Shown here: piece by piece, positions 34,466 through 41,779 of the stretch | Layout of the letters: each line of letters starts with the position of its first letter | How positions within the stretch are numbered: position 1 is the stretch's first letter | DNA from: Pseudomonadota bacterium | GTDB lineage: Bacteria; Pseudomonadota; Gammaproteobacteria; Pseudomonadales; Pseudomonadaceae | Direction: 5' to 3' | Length of the DNA stretch: 41,779 bases | Assembly: GCA_023431055.1 (NCBI GenBank) | Contig: JAEYXX010000186.1 | Span: 1 to 41,779, forward strand | Position numbers and translations under genes: made by a program | Notes under the pieces: model-generated | The model's database searches: none | What the model saw: only the letters and a program-made list of their open reading frames with translations | Told to the model about the DNA's origin: nothing

Positions 34466-34840
34466 TCAGAGCGCGGCGGGGCTGACCTTCGCCGCAGGCG
34501 CCGGGCTGTGGTGGCCCAGTTGCTCCAGCGTCTGCAGACGTGCGCGCGCGCGGTAGGCGTACTCGCTAGCCGGGTAGCGCGTGATGATGAACTGATAGGT
34601 CTGCGCCGCATCGACGAACAGGCTTTCCCGCTCCAGGCATTGGCCACGCAACAGGGAAATCTCGGGCTGCAGGTAGCTGCGCGAGCGACTCTTGCGCTCG
34701 GCCTGCGAAAGCTCCAGCGCGACCTGGGCGCAATCGCCTTCGTTGTAAGCGCGATAGGCGTTGTTCAGATGATGATCGAGCGAGACGCGGGTGCAACCTG
34801 TGGCAGCCAGGGCCACGGCCAGAATGATCAGGGTACGCAT
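34466..34840 (-). CDS. Small TPR-like lipoprotein
   Basis: The 124-aa protein has a lipoprotein signal peptide with lipobox LAATGC (Cys16), then a helical segment with TPR-like spacing (NNAYRAYNEGDCAQVALELSQAERKS, DAAQTYQFIITRYPASEYAYRARARLQTLEQLG). It should be anchored in the envelope and may be a protein-interaction module. GGAGG lies 9 nt before the ATG. A second TPR-like lipoprotein gene is divergent from it across 151 bp, which suggests a linked role. The function is unknown. Confidence 0.85.
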   Translation of the reverse strand: MRTLIILAVALAATGCTRVSLDHHLNNAYRAYNEGDCAQVALELSQAERKSRSRSYLQPEISLLRGQCLERESLFVDAAQTYQFIITRYPASEYAYRARARLQTLEQLGHHSPAPAAKVSPAAL

Positions 34841-34991
34841 GGGCAAGTCCTCCAATGAGCAGTGTATCGACAGCGCAGGGAAAAACTGAACAGCGACAAA
34901 CCTCCGATGGGTTTTGCCGGCAGCGCCTTGGCGCTGACCGATGTGCTGACTAGACTGCGCCGCATCGGCCCGTTCCGGCCAAGGAGCCCGC

Positions 34992-35798
34992 ATGCCGCTC
35001 GCCCGCCTGCTTCCCCTCGTCATCGGTGCCAGCCTGCTGAGCGCCTGCGCCCCGACCACGCCGCTGTTCATCGCCCAGGTCACCACCAACGAGGTGGTGG
35101 AATACAAGGCGCTGAAGACCAAACGCATGACCGCCGCCATCGAAGAAGAAGGCGACCTGCTCACCTACAGCGCCCTGGCCATTCGCGACGCCCACAGCGA
35201 CAAGGCCGAAGCGCTGTATCTGGACGGCTACCGCGACCGCCGACTGAGCGGCGAGGTGCGTGCCATTGCTCTGTATCAGATCGGTCTGATCTACATGAAC
35301 CGCTTCAACGAGCAGCGCGACGATGCCAAGGCGCTCAACTACTTCTACAAGGTGCTCAACGAGTTTCCCGCCAGCCAGGCCGCCAGCCGCGCCGAGGAGC
35401 GCATCGCGACGATCCGCCTGCGCGCTGACGAGCTGATCCAGCAGACGTCGCGCGAGCTGCTGGCGAACTGGCAACCGAGTCAGAATCTGGACTTGTACAA
35501 GCCCAGCCTGGACCCGGACATGACCCTGCTGTCGCGTCGTGCCGTGCTCAAGGGGCGCGTCGACGAAGCCGAGCAACTGTACCTGCTGGGCCTGGCCGAC
35601 CCGCACGTGCCTGCGGACATCAAGGAAAAGGCGCTGTATCAACTGGCGCTGATGCACATGGCGCCGGACAATCCCGACGCCAACCGCGACAAGGCCATTG
35701 CCTATCTGCGCCGTCTGCTGGTGCAGTTCCCCAATGGCGAGCTGAGCGCCAAGGCCGCTCGTCATCTGGACCTGGCGCTCAATCCGGGCCTGCGCTGA
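34992..35798 (+). CDS. TPR-repeat lipoprotein
   Basis: The 268-aa protein has a lipobox (LLSAC, Cys19) after a short signal peptide. The remaining sequence is made of helical repeats of Sel1/TPR type: AIALYQIGLIYMNRFNEQRDDAKALNYFYKVLNEFP and KALYQLALMHMAPDNPDANRDKAIAYLRRLLVQFP. It is probably an envelope-anchored scaffold. I do not recognise a named family member. AAGGAG is 6 nt before the ATG. It precedes the universal stress gene by 69 bp in the same direction. Confidence 0.86.
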   Translation: MPLARLLPLVIGASLLSACAPTTPLFIAQVTTNEVVEYKALKTKRMTAAIEEEGDLLTYSALAIRDAHSDKAEALYLDGYRDRRLSGEVRAIALYQIGLIYMNRFNEQRDDAKALNYFYKVLNEFPASQAASRAEERIATIRLRADELIQQTSRELLANWQPSQNLDLYKPSLDPDMTLLSRRAVLKGRVDEAEQLYLLGLADPHVPADIKEKALYQLALMHMAPDNPDANRDKAIAYLRRLLVQFPNGELSAKAARHLDLALNPGLR

Positions 35799-35867
35799 CC
35801 CATATCAATGCCGCGCGCCGTCACCAGGTCTGTAATACCCATACAGCCCCCTGGCGAGGCCACTGCC

Positions 35868-36776
35868 ATGAAACTACAACGACTGTTGGTCGTCATCGAC
35901 GCCGAACACCAGCAACAACCAGCCCTGCAACGCGCCGTCGACATTGCGCGTCAGGTCGGTGCCGAGCTGCACCTGCTGAAGATCGAATACCACCCGAGCC
36001 TGGAGAGCGGCCTGCTGGACAGCCGGTTGCTCAACCGTGCCCGTGAAGCCATCCTGCGCCAGAGCCATGAGGCGCTACGCACCAGCGTCGCCCACCTGAG
36101 CGATGAAGGGTTCAGAATCGATGTGGACGTGCGCTGGAGCAAGCGCCGACATGAAGAGATTCTCGCCCGCGTTGCCGTGCTGCAACCGGACATCCTGTTC
36201 AAGTCGACCCATCCCAGCAATGCACTGCGTCGCCTCCTGTTCAGCGATACCAGCTGGCAACTGATACGCCGCTGCCCGGTACCGCTGTGGCTGGTGCACG
36301 ACGCCAAGCCCCGCGGGCAAAGCCTGTGCGTCGCGCTCGACCCGATGCACAGCGCCGACAAGCCTGCCGCCCTCGATCATCAGCTGATTCGCGCCAGCCA
36401 GGCCCTGCAGGCCGCGCTCGGTCTGCAGGCCGAATACCTGCATGCGCAGGCGCCATTGCCGCACTCGCTGCTGTTCGATGCCGAGGTAGCGCAGGCGTAT
36501 GACGACTACGTGATCCAATGCCGCCGCGAGCACCGCGAAGCCTTCGACAAGTTGATTGGCCAGCACGCCATCGATCGGGCGCAGGCCCACCTGCTGGACG
36601 GATTTGCCGAGGAAGTCATTCCGAAATTCGTGCATGAGCACAATATCGGCCTGCTGGTGATGGGCGCCATCGCCCGTGGCCATCTGGACAGCCTGTTGAT
36701 CGGCCACACCGCGGAGCGGGTGCTGGAACGCGTCGAATGCGACCTGCTGGTGATCAAACCGGACGGCAAAGGGTAG
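35868..36776 (+). CDS. Tandem universal stress protein (UspE-like)
   Basis: The 302-aa protein carries two UspA domains. The first begins MKLQRLLVVIDAEHQQQPALQRAVDIA; the second (from about 150) ends with LLVMGAIARGHLDSLLIGHTAERVLERVECDLLVIKP, the UspE-like ATP-site region with GHT in place of the more usual GNT. Such proteins help survival in stationary phase or low oxygen; in P. aeruginosa the USP beside pyruvate kinase (PA4328, from memory) responds to anaerobic stress. The ATG at 35868 begins at the conserved KLQRLLVVID. Pyruvate kinase starts 71 bp later in the same direction. Confidence 0.9.
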   Translation: MKLQRLLVVIDAEHQQQPALQRAVDIARQVGAELHLLKIEYHPSLESGLLDSRLLNRAREAILRQSHEALRTSVAHLSDEGFRIDVDVRWSKRRHEEILARVAVLQPDILFKSTHPSNALRRLLFSDTSWQLIRRCPVPLWLVHDAKPRGQSLCVALDPMHSADKPAALDHQLIRASQALQAALGLQAEYLHAQAPLPHSLLFDAEVAQAYDDYVIQCRREHREAFDKLIGQHAIDRAQAHLLDGFAEEVIPKFVHEHNIGLLVMGAIARGHLDSLLIGHTAERVLERVECDLLVIKPDGKG

Positions 36777-36847
36777 TGCACAGGAACAATGACTACAGCT
36801 GAATGGCGTAGTAGCCTCCCTGGCATAGTTCACTAGGGAGTTCGTGC

Positions 36848-38299
36848 ATGACCTTTCGCCGCACCAAAATCGTCGCCACCCTGGGCCCGGCCAGCAGCTC
36901 GCCGGAAGTGCTGGAGCAACTGATCCTCGCCGGTCTCGACGTGGCCCGCCTGAACTTCTCCCACGGCACGCCCGATGACCACAAGGCCCGCGCCGCCCTG
37001 GTCCGCGAGCTGGCTGCCAAGCACGGCCGCCACGTCGCCCTGCTCGGCGACCTGCAAGGCCCGAAGATCCGTATCGCCAAGTTCGAGAACAAGCGCATCG
37101 AGCTCAAGGAAGGCGACCTGTTCCGTCTCTCCTCCAGCCACTCGCGCACCGCCGGCACCCAGGAAGTGGTCGGGATCGACTACCCGGCGCTGATTCAGGA
37201 CTGCGATGTCGGTGACGAACTGCTGCTCGACGACGGCCGTGTGGTCATGCGCGTCGAACTCAAGGGCGCCGACGAACTGCACTGCCGCGTGGTGATCGGC
37301 GGCCCGCTGTCGGACAACAAGGGCATCAACCGCCGCGGCGGCGGCCTGACCGCCCCAGCGCTGACCGACAAGGACAAGGCCGACATCAAGGTCGCTGCCG
37401 AGATGGATCTGGACTACCTGGCCGTCTCCTTCCCGCGCGATGCCGCGGACATGGATTATGCCCGTCGCCTGCTCACCGAAGCCGGCGGCACTGCCTGGCT
37501 GGTGGCCAAGATCGAACGCGCCGAAGCCGTGGCCGACGACGAAGCCCTCGACGGCCTGATCCGCGCCAGTGACGCGGTGATGGTCGCCCGTGGCGACCTG
37601 GCCGTGGAAATCGGCGACGCCGAACTGGTCGGTATCCAGAAAAAGATCATCGCCCACGCCCGCCGCTTGAACAAAGCCGTGATCACCGCCACGCAGATGA
37701 TGGAATCGATGATCCACAGCCCGATGCCGACCCGCGCCGAAGTCTCCGACGTGGCCAACGCCGCGCTGGACTACACCGATGCGGTGATGCTGTCGGCCGA
37801 GAGCGCCGCCGGCGAATACCCGGTCGAGGCCGTGCAGGCCATGGCCCGCGTCTGCCTGGGCGCCGAGAAGCACCCGACCAGCAAGCAGTCCAGCCACCGC
37901 CTGGGCCGCACCTTCGAGCGCTGCGACGAAAGCATCGCCCTGGCGACCATGTACACCGCCAACCACTTCCCGGGCGTCAAGGCCATCATCAGCCTGACCG
38001 AGAGTGGCTACAGCCCGCTGATCATGTCGCGCATCCGCTCGTCGATCCCGATCTTCGCCTTCACCCCGCACCGCGAGGCCCAGGCCCGCGTGGCGCTGTT
38101 CCGTGGTGTCTACACCGTACCGTTCGACCCGGCCTCGCTGCCGGCCAACAAGGTCAGCCAGGCGGCTGTGGACGAGCTGCTCAAGCGCGGCGTCGTCGAA
38201 CCCGGCGACTGGGTCATCCTGACCAAGGGCGACAGCTACCACGGCACCGGCGGCACCAACACCATGAAGATCCTCCACGTCGGCGATCCAATGGTGTAA
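36848..38299 (+). CDS. pykA: Pyruvate kinase
   Basis: The 483-aa protein is a complete pyruvate kinase. Key parts are KIVATLGPASS, VARLNFSHG, LLGDLQGPKIRI (substrate and metal region), the catalytic-site stretch AKIERAEAV, VMVARGDLAVEI, and NKAVITATQMMESMI. It transfers phosphate from phosphoenolpyruvate to ADP, the last step of glycolysis and the Entner-Doudoroff pathway. It lacks an obvious regulatory extra domain and is closest in type to PykA. A strong bidirectional terminator follows. Its neighbourhood (USP upstream, crotonase and reductase downstream) is the same as in P. aeruginosa PA4328-PA4331. Confidence 0.96.
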   Translation: MTFRRTKIVATLGPASSSPEVLEQLILAGLDVARLNFSHGTPDDHKARAALVRELAAKHGRHVALLGDLQGPKIRIAKFENKRIELKEGDLFRLSSSHSRTAGTQEVVGIDYPALIQDCDVGDELLLDDGRVVMRVELKGADELHCRVVIGGPLSDNKGINRRGGGLTAPALTDKDKADIKVAAEMDLDYLAVSFPRDAADMDYARRLLTEAGGTAWLVAKIERAEAVADDEALDGLIRASDAVMVARGDLAVEIGDAELVGIQKKIIAHARRLNKAVITATQMMESMIHSPMPTRAEVSDVANAALDYTDAVMLSAESAAGEYPVEAVQAMARVCLGAEKHPTSKQSSHRLGRTFERCDESIALATMYTANHFPGVKAIISLTESGYSPLIMSRIRSSIPIFAFTPHREAQARVALFRGVYTVPFDPASLPANKVSQAAVDELLKRGVVEPGDWVILTKGDSYHGTGGTNTMKILHVGDPMV

Positions 38300-38316
38300 G
38301 ACCCCCGTCAACGCAC

Positions 38317-38339
38317 AAGGCCGCTCGATGAGCGGCCTT
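38317..38339. terminator. Bidirectional terminator between pyruvate kinase and the crotonase gene
   Basis: AAGGCCGCTC and GAGCGGCCTT form a 10-bp stem with a GAT loop, followed on the plus strand by CTGTTTTCT. The gap is only 62 bp between two convergent genes, so it can serve both. Confidence 0.88.
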
Positions 38340-38361
38340 CTGTTTTCTGGCCGGGCGCAGC

Positions 38362-39135
38362 CTATGCGAAGCGAGAGAAATCCGGTTTTCTGCGCTGCAT
38401 GAATGCGGTCAACGCCTCGATGGCCTCGGGCGAGCGCAGGCGTTGACCGAACAGCGCGCCCTCCTCCTCGATCACCTTGCGCAACTCCTCGCGCCCCGGC
38501 GCACGCATCAGGCGCTTGCTGTCGACCACCGCCGATGGCGCCAGCTCAAGGAAACGTTGCGCCATCTCGCGCGTCTTGCTCAAGGTCGCCGCACCATCAT
38601 CGAGTGCCTGATTGGCGATGCCCCAGGCAGCCGCCTGCTCCCCCGAGAATGACTGGCCTAGCAACAGCAGTTCGGCAGCACGCGCATGCCCCAGCAAACG
38701 CGGCAGGATCAGGCTCGAGCCGTACTCAGGGCACAGACCGAGATTGACGAAGGGCATCTTCAACTGCGCATCACGGCTGACATAGACCAGATCGCAATGC
38801 AGCAACAAGGTGGTGCCGATGCCCACCGCCGGGCCTGCCACCGCCGCCACCACGGGTTTGGAGAATTCGAACAGCGCGCGCATGAACTGGAACACTTCGC
38901 TGTTCAGCCCGGTCGGCGGCGCCTGAATGAAGTCGGCGACATCGTTGCCGCTGGTGAAGCAGTCCTCGCCACCGGTCAGCAGCACCACGCGCACACTCGT
39001 ATCGTGCTCGGCTTGGTCCAACACCTCGGCCATAGCGGCATACATGGCGCGGGTCAGCGCATTTTTCTTGTCCGGGCGATGCATGCGCAGGGTTAGCAGA
39101 CCGCCGTCGCGTTGGATATGCAGGTGTTCGCTCAT
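38362..39135 (-). CDS. Crotonase-fold enoyl-CoA hydratase/isomerase, probably an enoyl-CoA isomerase
   Basis: The 257-aa protein is a crotonase-fold enzyme (FTSGNDVADF and GPAVGIGTTLLLHCDLVY form the oxyanion region). The two Glu residues of true enoyl-CoA hydratases are not at their usual places: GGGCELA is replaced by GIGTTLL and QPE by MPF. A Glu in LGLCPEYGSSLILPRLLG lies where human ECI2 has its catalytic Glu (SPEGCSSYTFPKI). This points to delta3,delta2-enoyl-CoA isomerase activity, useful for unsaturated fatty acids, but it is inference. GGAG lies 7 nt before the ATG. It follows the ferredoxin reductase gene in the same direction. Confidence 0.88.
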   Translation of the reverse strand: MSEHLHIQRDGGLLTLRMHRPDKKNALTRAMYAAMAEVLDQAEHDTSVRVVLLTGGEDCFTSGNDVADFIQAPPTGLNSEVFQFMRALFEFSKPVVAAVAGPAVGIGTTLLLHCDLVYVSRDAQLKMPFVNLGLCPEYGSSLILPRLLGHARAAELLLLGQSFSGEQAAAWGIANQALDDGAATLSKTREMAQRFLELAPSAVVDSKRLMRAPGREELRKVIEEEGALFGQRLRSPEAIEALTAFMQRRKPDFSRFA

Positions 39136-39192
39136 GCAAGGCTCCAGGCCAAGGTGCGGGCCACCCTGCCAGCAGGAGCCGTCAGGCGCAGC

Positions 39193-40131
39193 CTATGCGC
39201 GGGTGAGAAAGACGTCGGCGAGCATCTGGCTGCGCGGCAAACCCGCCATGTAGAGGCGCCGCGCGAAGCTGTCGAGCGTCTCCGGATGGCCGCAGAGTAA
39301 GGCGAGGGTCTGCCGGGAAACAAGGCGCAGTTCGGCCAAAGCAGCCGGCAACTGCGCCGCCGTCACCAGCTCCACCTGCAGGTTGGCATGCTGCGCCGCC
39401 AGCGCCTGCAGCTCGCTGGCCAGATAGTGCTCGGCCGCATCATGCGCCACGTGCAGCAGACGAATGGCACCCTGATGTTCCTGGCGCAGCGCTTCACGCA
39501 AGACGCCATACAGCGGCGCGAGCCCGGTGCCGGCAGCCAGCAGCCAGAGCGGACGCGCCTGCCAATCGGCGTCGTAATGCAGCGCACCGCCGCGCAACTC
39601 ACCCAGGCGCAGCCCATCGCCCGGTTGCAGGCGCCGCGCTGCGTCACAGAACGCCCCGGGCTTGCGGCAATCGATATGAAACTCCAGCCAGTCGTCTTCG
39701 CCCGGCACGCTGGCCAGCGAATAGGGCCGGGCGACTCCCCCTTCGCTCCACAGCAACACATGCTGGCCGGGGCGATAGCGCAATGGCCGCGCCGGCTGCA
39801 GGCGCAGACGCAAGACCTGCGGACTGGGCCAATCCAGGGCGACCACTCGGGCCGCCAGGCCATCACGCTGCGGGTCGAAGGGCTCGACCTGCAGATCACC
39901 TACCACCTGACATTGGCAGGCCAGACGCCAGCCCTCGGCGCGCTTGTCGCTAGCCAGCGCCGAGGGTTGCAGATCCAGCGGCTCACCGTCCACGCAACGC
40001 ACCAAACAGGCGTGGCAACTGCCGGCCCGGCAGCTGTAGGGCACAGCCACACCGCCACCGAGCAGCGCATCCAGCAAGTTGGTTTGCGGGGCGACCTGCA
40101 GCTGTTGGACACCCACACGCAGCTCAGGCAC
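39193..40131 (-). CDS. 2Fe-2S ferredoxin-NAD(P)H/FAD oxidoreductase
   Basis: The 312-aa protein has a plant-type 2Fe-2S domain at the N-terminus (Cys34, Cys39, Cys42 and Cys72, CRAGSCHAC pattern), an FAD-binding domain (ARPYSLASVPGED, about residues 155-170) and a NAD(P)-binding domain (LLAAGTGLAPLYGVL). It moves electrons from NAD(P)H through flavin to the iron-sulfur cluster and on to an unknown oxygenase or reductase partner. I chose GTG at 40131 because GGGAG lies 7 nt before it and it overlaps the GGDEF stop by 8 bp; an ATG at 40152 would add 7 residues. It is coupled to the cyclase gene upstream. Confidence 0.9.
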   Translation of the reverse strand: MPELRVGVQQLQVAPQTNLLDALLGGGVAVPYSCRAGSCHACLVRCVDGEPLDLQPSALASDKRAEGWRLACQCQVVGDLQVEPFDPQRDGLAARVVALDWPSPQVLRLRLQPARPLRYRPGQHVLLWSEGGVARPYSLASVPGEDDWLEFHIDCRKPGAFCDAARRLQPGDGLRLGELRGGALHYDADWQARPLWLLAAGTGLAPLYGVLREALRQEHQGAIRLLHVAHDAAEHYLASELQALAAQHANLQVELVTAAQLPAALAELRLVSRQTLALLCGHPETLDSFARRLYMAGLPRSQMLADVFLTRA

Positions 40132-41251
40132 CCGCGCGCTCCCAGCTGGCATCGCAGCGATTGCGCCCGCCACGCTTGGCCTGATAGAGCGCCTGATCGG
40201 CGCGCTGCAAGGCCTCGTCGAGGTCATCGCCGGCGACCAGCAGCGTCATGCCGGCGGAAAGACTGAGATTCTCCAGCTTCACGCCCACCGGCTCGGCCTT
40301 GGCGAACGCCTCGCGCAGCCGTTCGCAGCAGGCAGTGAACTGATCGGCATCGGTATTGGGCAGCAGCAGCACGAATTCCTCACCGCCGTAGCGGGCAATG
40401 ATGTCGCCGTCACGCAGACAGGCACGGGCTACCGCGGCGAAGGTCTGCAATACCCGGTCCCCCGCCGCATGGCCATGAGCATCGTTGATTCGCTTGAAAT
40501 GATCCAGATCGATCAGCGCCAGGCCGTGCTGCCCTCCGGGCGCCGTATGTTCCAGCTCACGCGTGGCCACACGCAGGAAATGACGACGGTTGAATAACCC
40601 GGTCAGCTCATCGGTGGCCACCAGATCCTCGAGTTGGCGCATCATCCCGCGCAGCGTGTCCTGATGCGCCTGCAGGGCAAAACGGCGCTGGCGCATGCGT
40701 TTGCGCATGGCCTGCACATAACTGGAAAACAGACACAACCAGACCAGCAGGATGAACAGCACCCACACCTGCAGCCAGGCCATGCTCGAGTCCAGCATCG
40801 GCATGCGATAAGCCTCGAACAGGAGCATGGCCGCAAAACCGAAGAAAGCGAAAATGGCACAGCGCACGAACACCTTCGGCGTCAGCTGGAAGACGCCGAA
40901 CAGCAGGATCAGCATGTAGAAGATCATCATCACGCCGCGCGCGCTGTCGAACTGCGCCAGCACCAGTGGCTGCCAGGCCAATGCCACCAGTACCTGGGCT
41001 ACGGTCAGGCTGGGGTCGTCATAACGCAGGTTGCGGCCGGACAAGAACAGCCAAAGAAACACCAGTTGGCTGCCAAATACACCAAGACTGAGCCAGGCAG
41101 CGGTGCTGATCGTCCCCAGGGAATGACCGTTGATTACGGCAAACCAGCAGACAAGCGCCATCATCACGTAGGTCGCGAAGGCCATGGCGAAGCGTTTGAG
41201 CAGAAGGCTCTGCAGACTGCGTTGCGTTCCCCGGCGAGTCATTGAGCTCAT
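40124..41251 (-). CDS. sadC: Membrane-bound diguanylate cyclase (GGDEF), SadC-like by position
   Basis: The 375-aa protein has about six N-terminal membrane segments (first near RFAMAFATYVMMALVCWF) and a coiled-coil-like linker (RQRRFALQAHQDTLRGMMRQLEDL). The C-terminal GGDEF domain has DELTGLFNRRHFL, the active-site GGEEF (ARYGGEEFVLLLP) and an intact inhibitory RxxD site (RDGD, five residues before GGEEF). It makes c-di-GMP from two GTP. Its position between the ferredoxin reductase and fumarase is, from memory, that of P. aeruginosa SadC (PA4332), which promotes surface attachment; identity rests on synteny, and this protein may be shorter. An in-frame ATG at 41242 is an alternative start. 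Confidence 0.85.
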   Translation of the reverse strand: MSSMTRRGTQRSLQSLLLKRFAMAFATYVMMALVCWFAVINGHSLGTISTAAWLSLGVFGSQLVFLWLFLSGRNLRYDDPSLTVAQVLVALAWQPLVLAQFDSARGVMMIFYMLILLFGVFQLTPKVFVRCAIFAFFGFAAMLLFEAYRMPMLDSSMAWLQVWVLFILLVWLCLFSSYVQAMRKRMRQRRFALQAHQDTLRGMMRQLEDLVATDELTGLFNRRHFLRVATRELEHTAPGGQHGLALIDLDHFKRINDAHGHAAGDRVLQTFAAVARACLRDGDIIARYGGEEFVLLLPNTDADQFTACCERLREAFAKAEPVGVKLENLSLSAGMTLLVAGDDLDEALQRADQALYQAKRGGRNRCDASWERAGA

Positions 41252-41380
41252 GGGCTCCGTCCCATACTGGCATCTGGCCGTACTCTACCCGCATGCCCAC
41301 AAAAAACCTAGGAGGTCGATAACCGCCCACTGCCTCTGCCATCGACTTTCGGCTGCTGTGCCCGCTGCGGGCGGGTGCGC

Positions 41381-41386
41381 TATACT
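41381..41386 (+). promoter_or_regulatory. Candidate -10 of the fumarase gene
   Basis: TATACT lies 129 bp before the fumarase ATG in the 263-bp gap divergent from the cyclase gene. No good -35 is seen at 17 bp. The leader of about 120 nt contains no recognised riboswitch. Confidence 0.35.
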
Positions 41387-41514
41387 GCCGCGCCTTTTTG
41401 GGCGGCTGCGGGAAATATCGCCGAGATGGTTTTGCGCAGACGTCCCAATCGTCATTGCGCCGGGTCGTTGTCCGGCGCTTCCTTGTAGATGTTCCCTGAT
41501 AGAGGAGCGCGCCA

Positions 41515-41779
41515 ATGACCGTGATCAAGCAGGACGACCTGATTCAGAGCGTCGCCGACGCCCTGCAGTTCATCTCCTATTACCACCCCGTCGACTTCAT
41601 CCAGGCCATGCATGAGGCCTACCTGAAGGAAGAGTCGCCGGCAGCCAAGGATTCCATGGCGCAGATCCTGATCAACTCGCGCATGTGTGCCACCGGCCAC
41701 CGCCCGATCTGCCAGGACACCGGCATCGTCACCGTGTTCATCAAGGTCGGCATGGACGTGCGCTGGGACGGCGCCACCA
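41515..41779 (+). CDS. Class I fumarate hydratase (N-terminal part, cut by window edge)
   Basis: The frame is open from the ATG at 41515 to the end (88 codons and one base). It starts MTVIKQDDLIQSVADALQFI and contains ILINSRMCATGHRPICQDTGIVTVF; PICQDTG holds the first predicted cysteine of the 4Fe-4S cluster of class I (iron-dependent) fumarases. The enzyme interconverts fumarate and L-malate in the TCA cycle. The full protein is normally about 500 aa. GAGGAG lies 8 nt before the ATG. It is divergent from the diguanylate cyclase gene, the same order as P. aeruginosa PA4332-PA4333 (from memory). Confidence 0.93.
   Translation, partial: MTVIKQDDLIQSVADALQFISYYHPVDFIQAMHEAYLKEESPAAKDSMAQILINSRMCATGHRPICQDTGIVTVFIKVGMDVRWDGAT

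Noticed and set aside
36848..36970. A frameshift or second start in pyruvate kinase
   Set aside because: The N-terminal sequence matches the family from the first residue and the frame is continuous.
36833..38311. A 492-codon frame opposite pyruvate kinase
   Set aside because: Its Gly/Val/Asp/His-rich composition is typical of antisense to a GC-rich gene; the plus strand is certain pyruvate kinase.

Overview
The window is about 42 kb of GC-rich, densely coded chromosome that looks like Pseudomonas sensu lato. The signs are the gene families, short extragenic palindromes of the Pseudomonas REP type, and a block at the right end (universal stress protein, pyruvate kinase, crotonase, ferredoxin reductase, GGDEF cyclase, class I fumarase) that, from memory, has the same order as PA4328-PA4333 in P. 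aeruginosa. The hairpin repeats would fit the mendocina/oleovorans/alcaligenes side of the genus, but that is only an impression. I see no IS element, prophage, CRISPR array, rRNA or tRNA. No intergenic gap exceeds about 300 bp.

Layout: 1-2740 has a truncated LysR regulator, a LysE-type exporter and an acyl-CoA thiolase. 2976-6570 has a two-domain polyphosphate:AMP phosphotransferase, separated from the thiolase by REP palindromes, and divergent mnmC (tRNA wobble-uridine modification). 6604-11778 has an EamA exporter, an SF1 (UvrD-like) helicase, a LysR regulator and an MFS exporter. 12072-20577 is an envelope section: a cytochrome b561, opgGH (periplasmic glucan synthesis), bglX (periplasmic GH3 beta-glucosidase) and a divergent AraC regulator. 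20778-23918 has a SWIM-SNF2 helicase facing psiE.

24058-30296 is an iron-uptake island on the minus strand. In transcription order it holds a FecI-type ECF sigma factor, a FecR-type anti-sigma, a TonB-dependent receptor with an STN signalling domain and its own terminator, and then three overlapping inner-membrane genes (DUF3649, PepSY-TM, DUF3325). A sigma-70-like promoter with a Fur-box-like palindrome over its -10 precedes the sigma gene. The logic is cell-surface signalling: low iron releases Fur, the loaded receptor signals through FecR to the sigma factor, and the membrane trio probably reduces or releases the imported iron.

30554-36776 holds mostly small genes: yebG behind a good LexA box, an 80-aa membrane protein, a DUF488 protein, leucine dehydrogenase, a SirB1-family protein, a PilZ protein, a DUF4124 protein, two divergent TPR-like lipoproteins and a tandem universal stress protein. 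36848-41779 has pyruvate kinase, a crotonase whose active site looks like an enoyl-CoA isomerase, a ferredoxin-NAD(P)H reductase translationally coupled to a membrane diguanylate cyclase (SadC-like), and the start of a class I fumarase.

I did not find a convincing new multi-gene system. The best leads are the iron signalling and reduction island, the opgGH-bglX neighbourhood, the active-site change in the crotonase, and several perfect inverted repeats.
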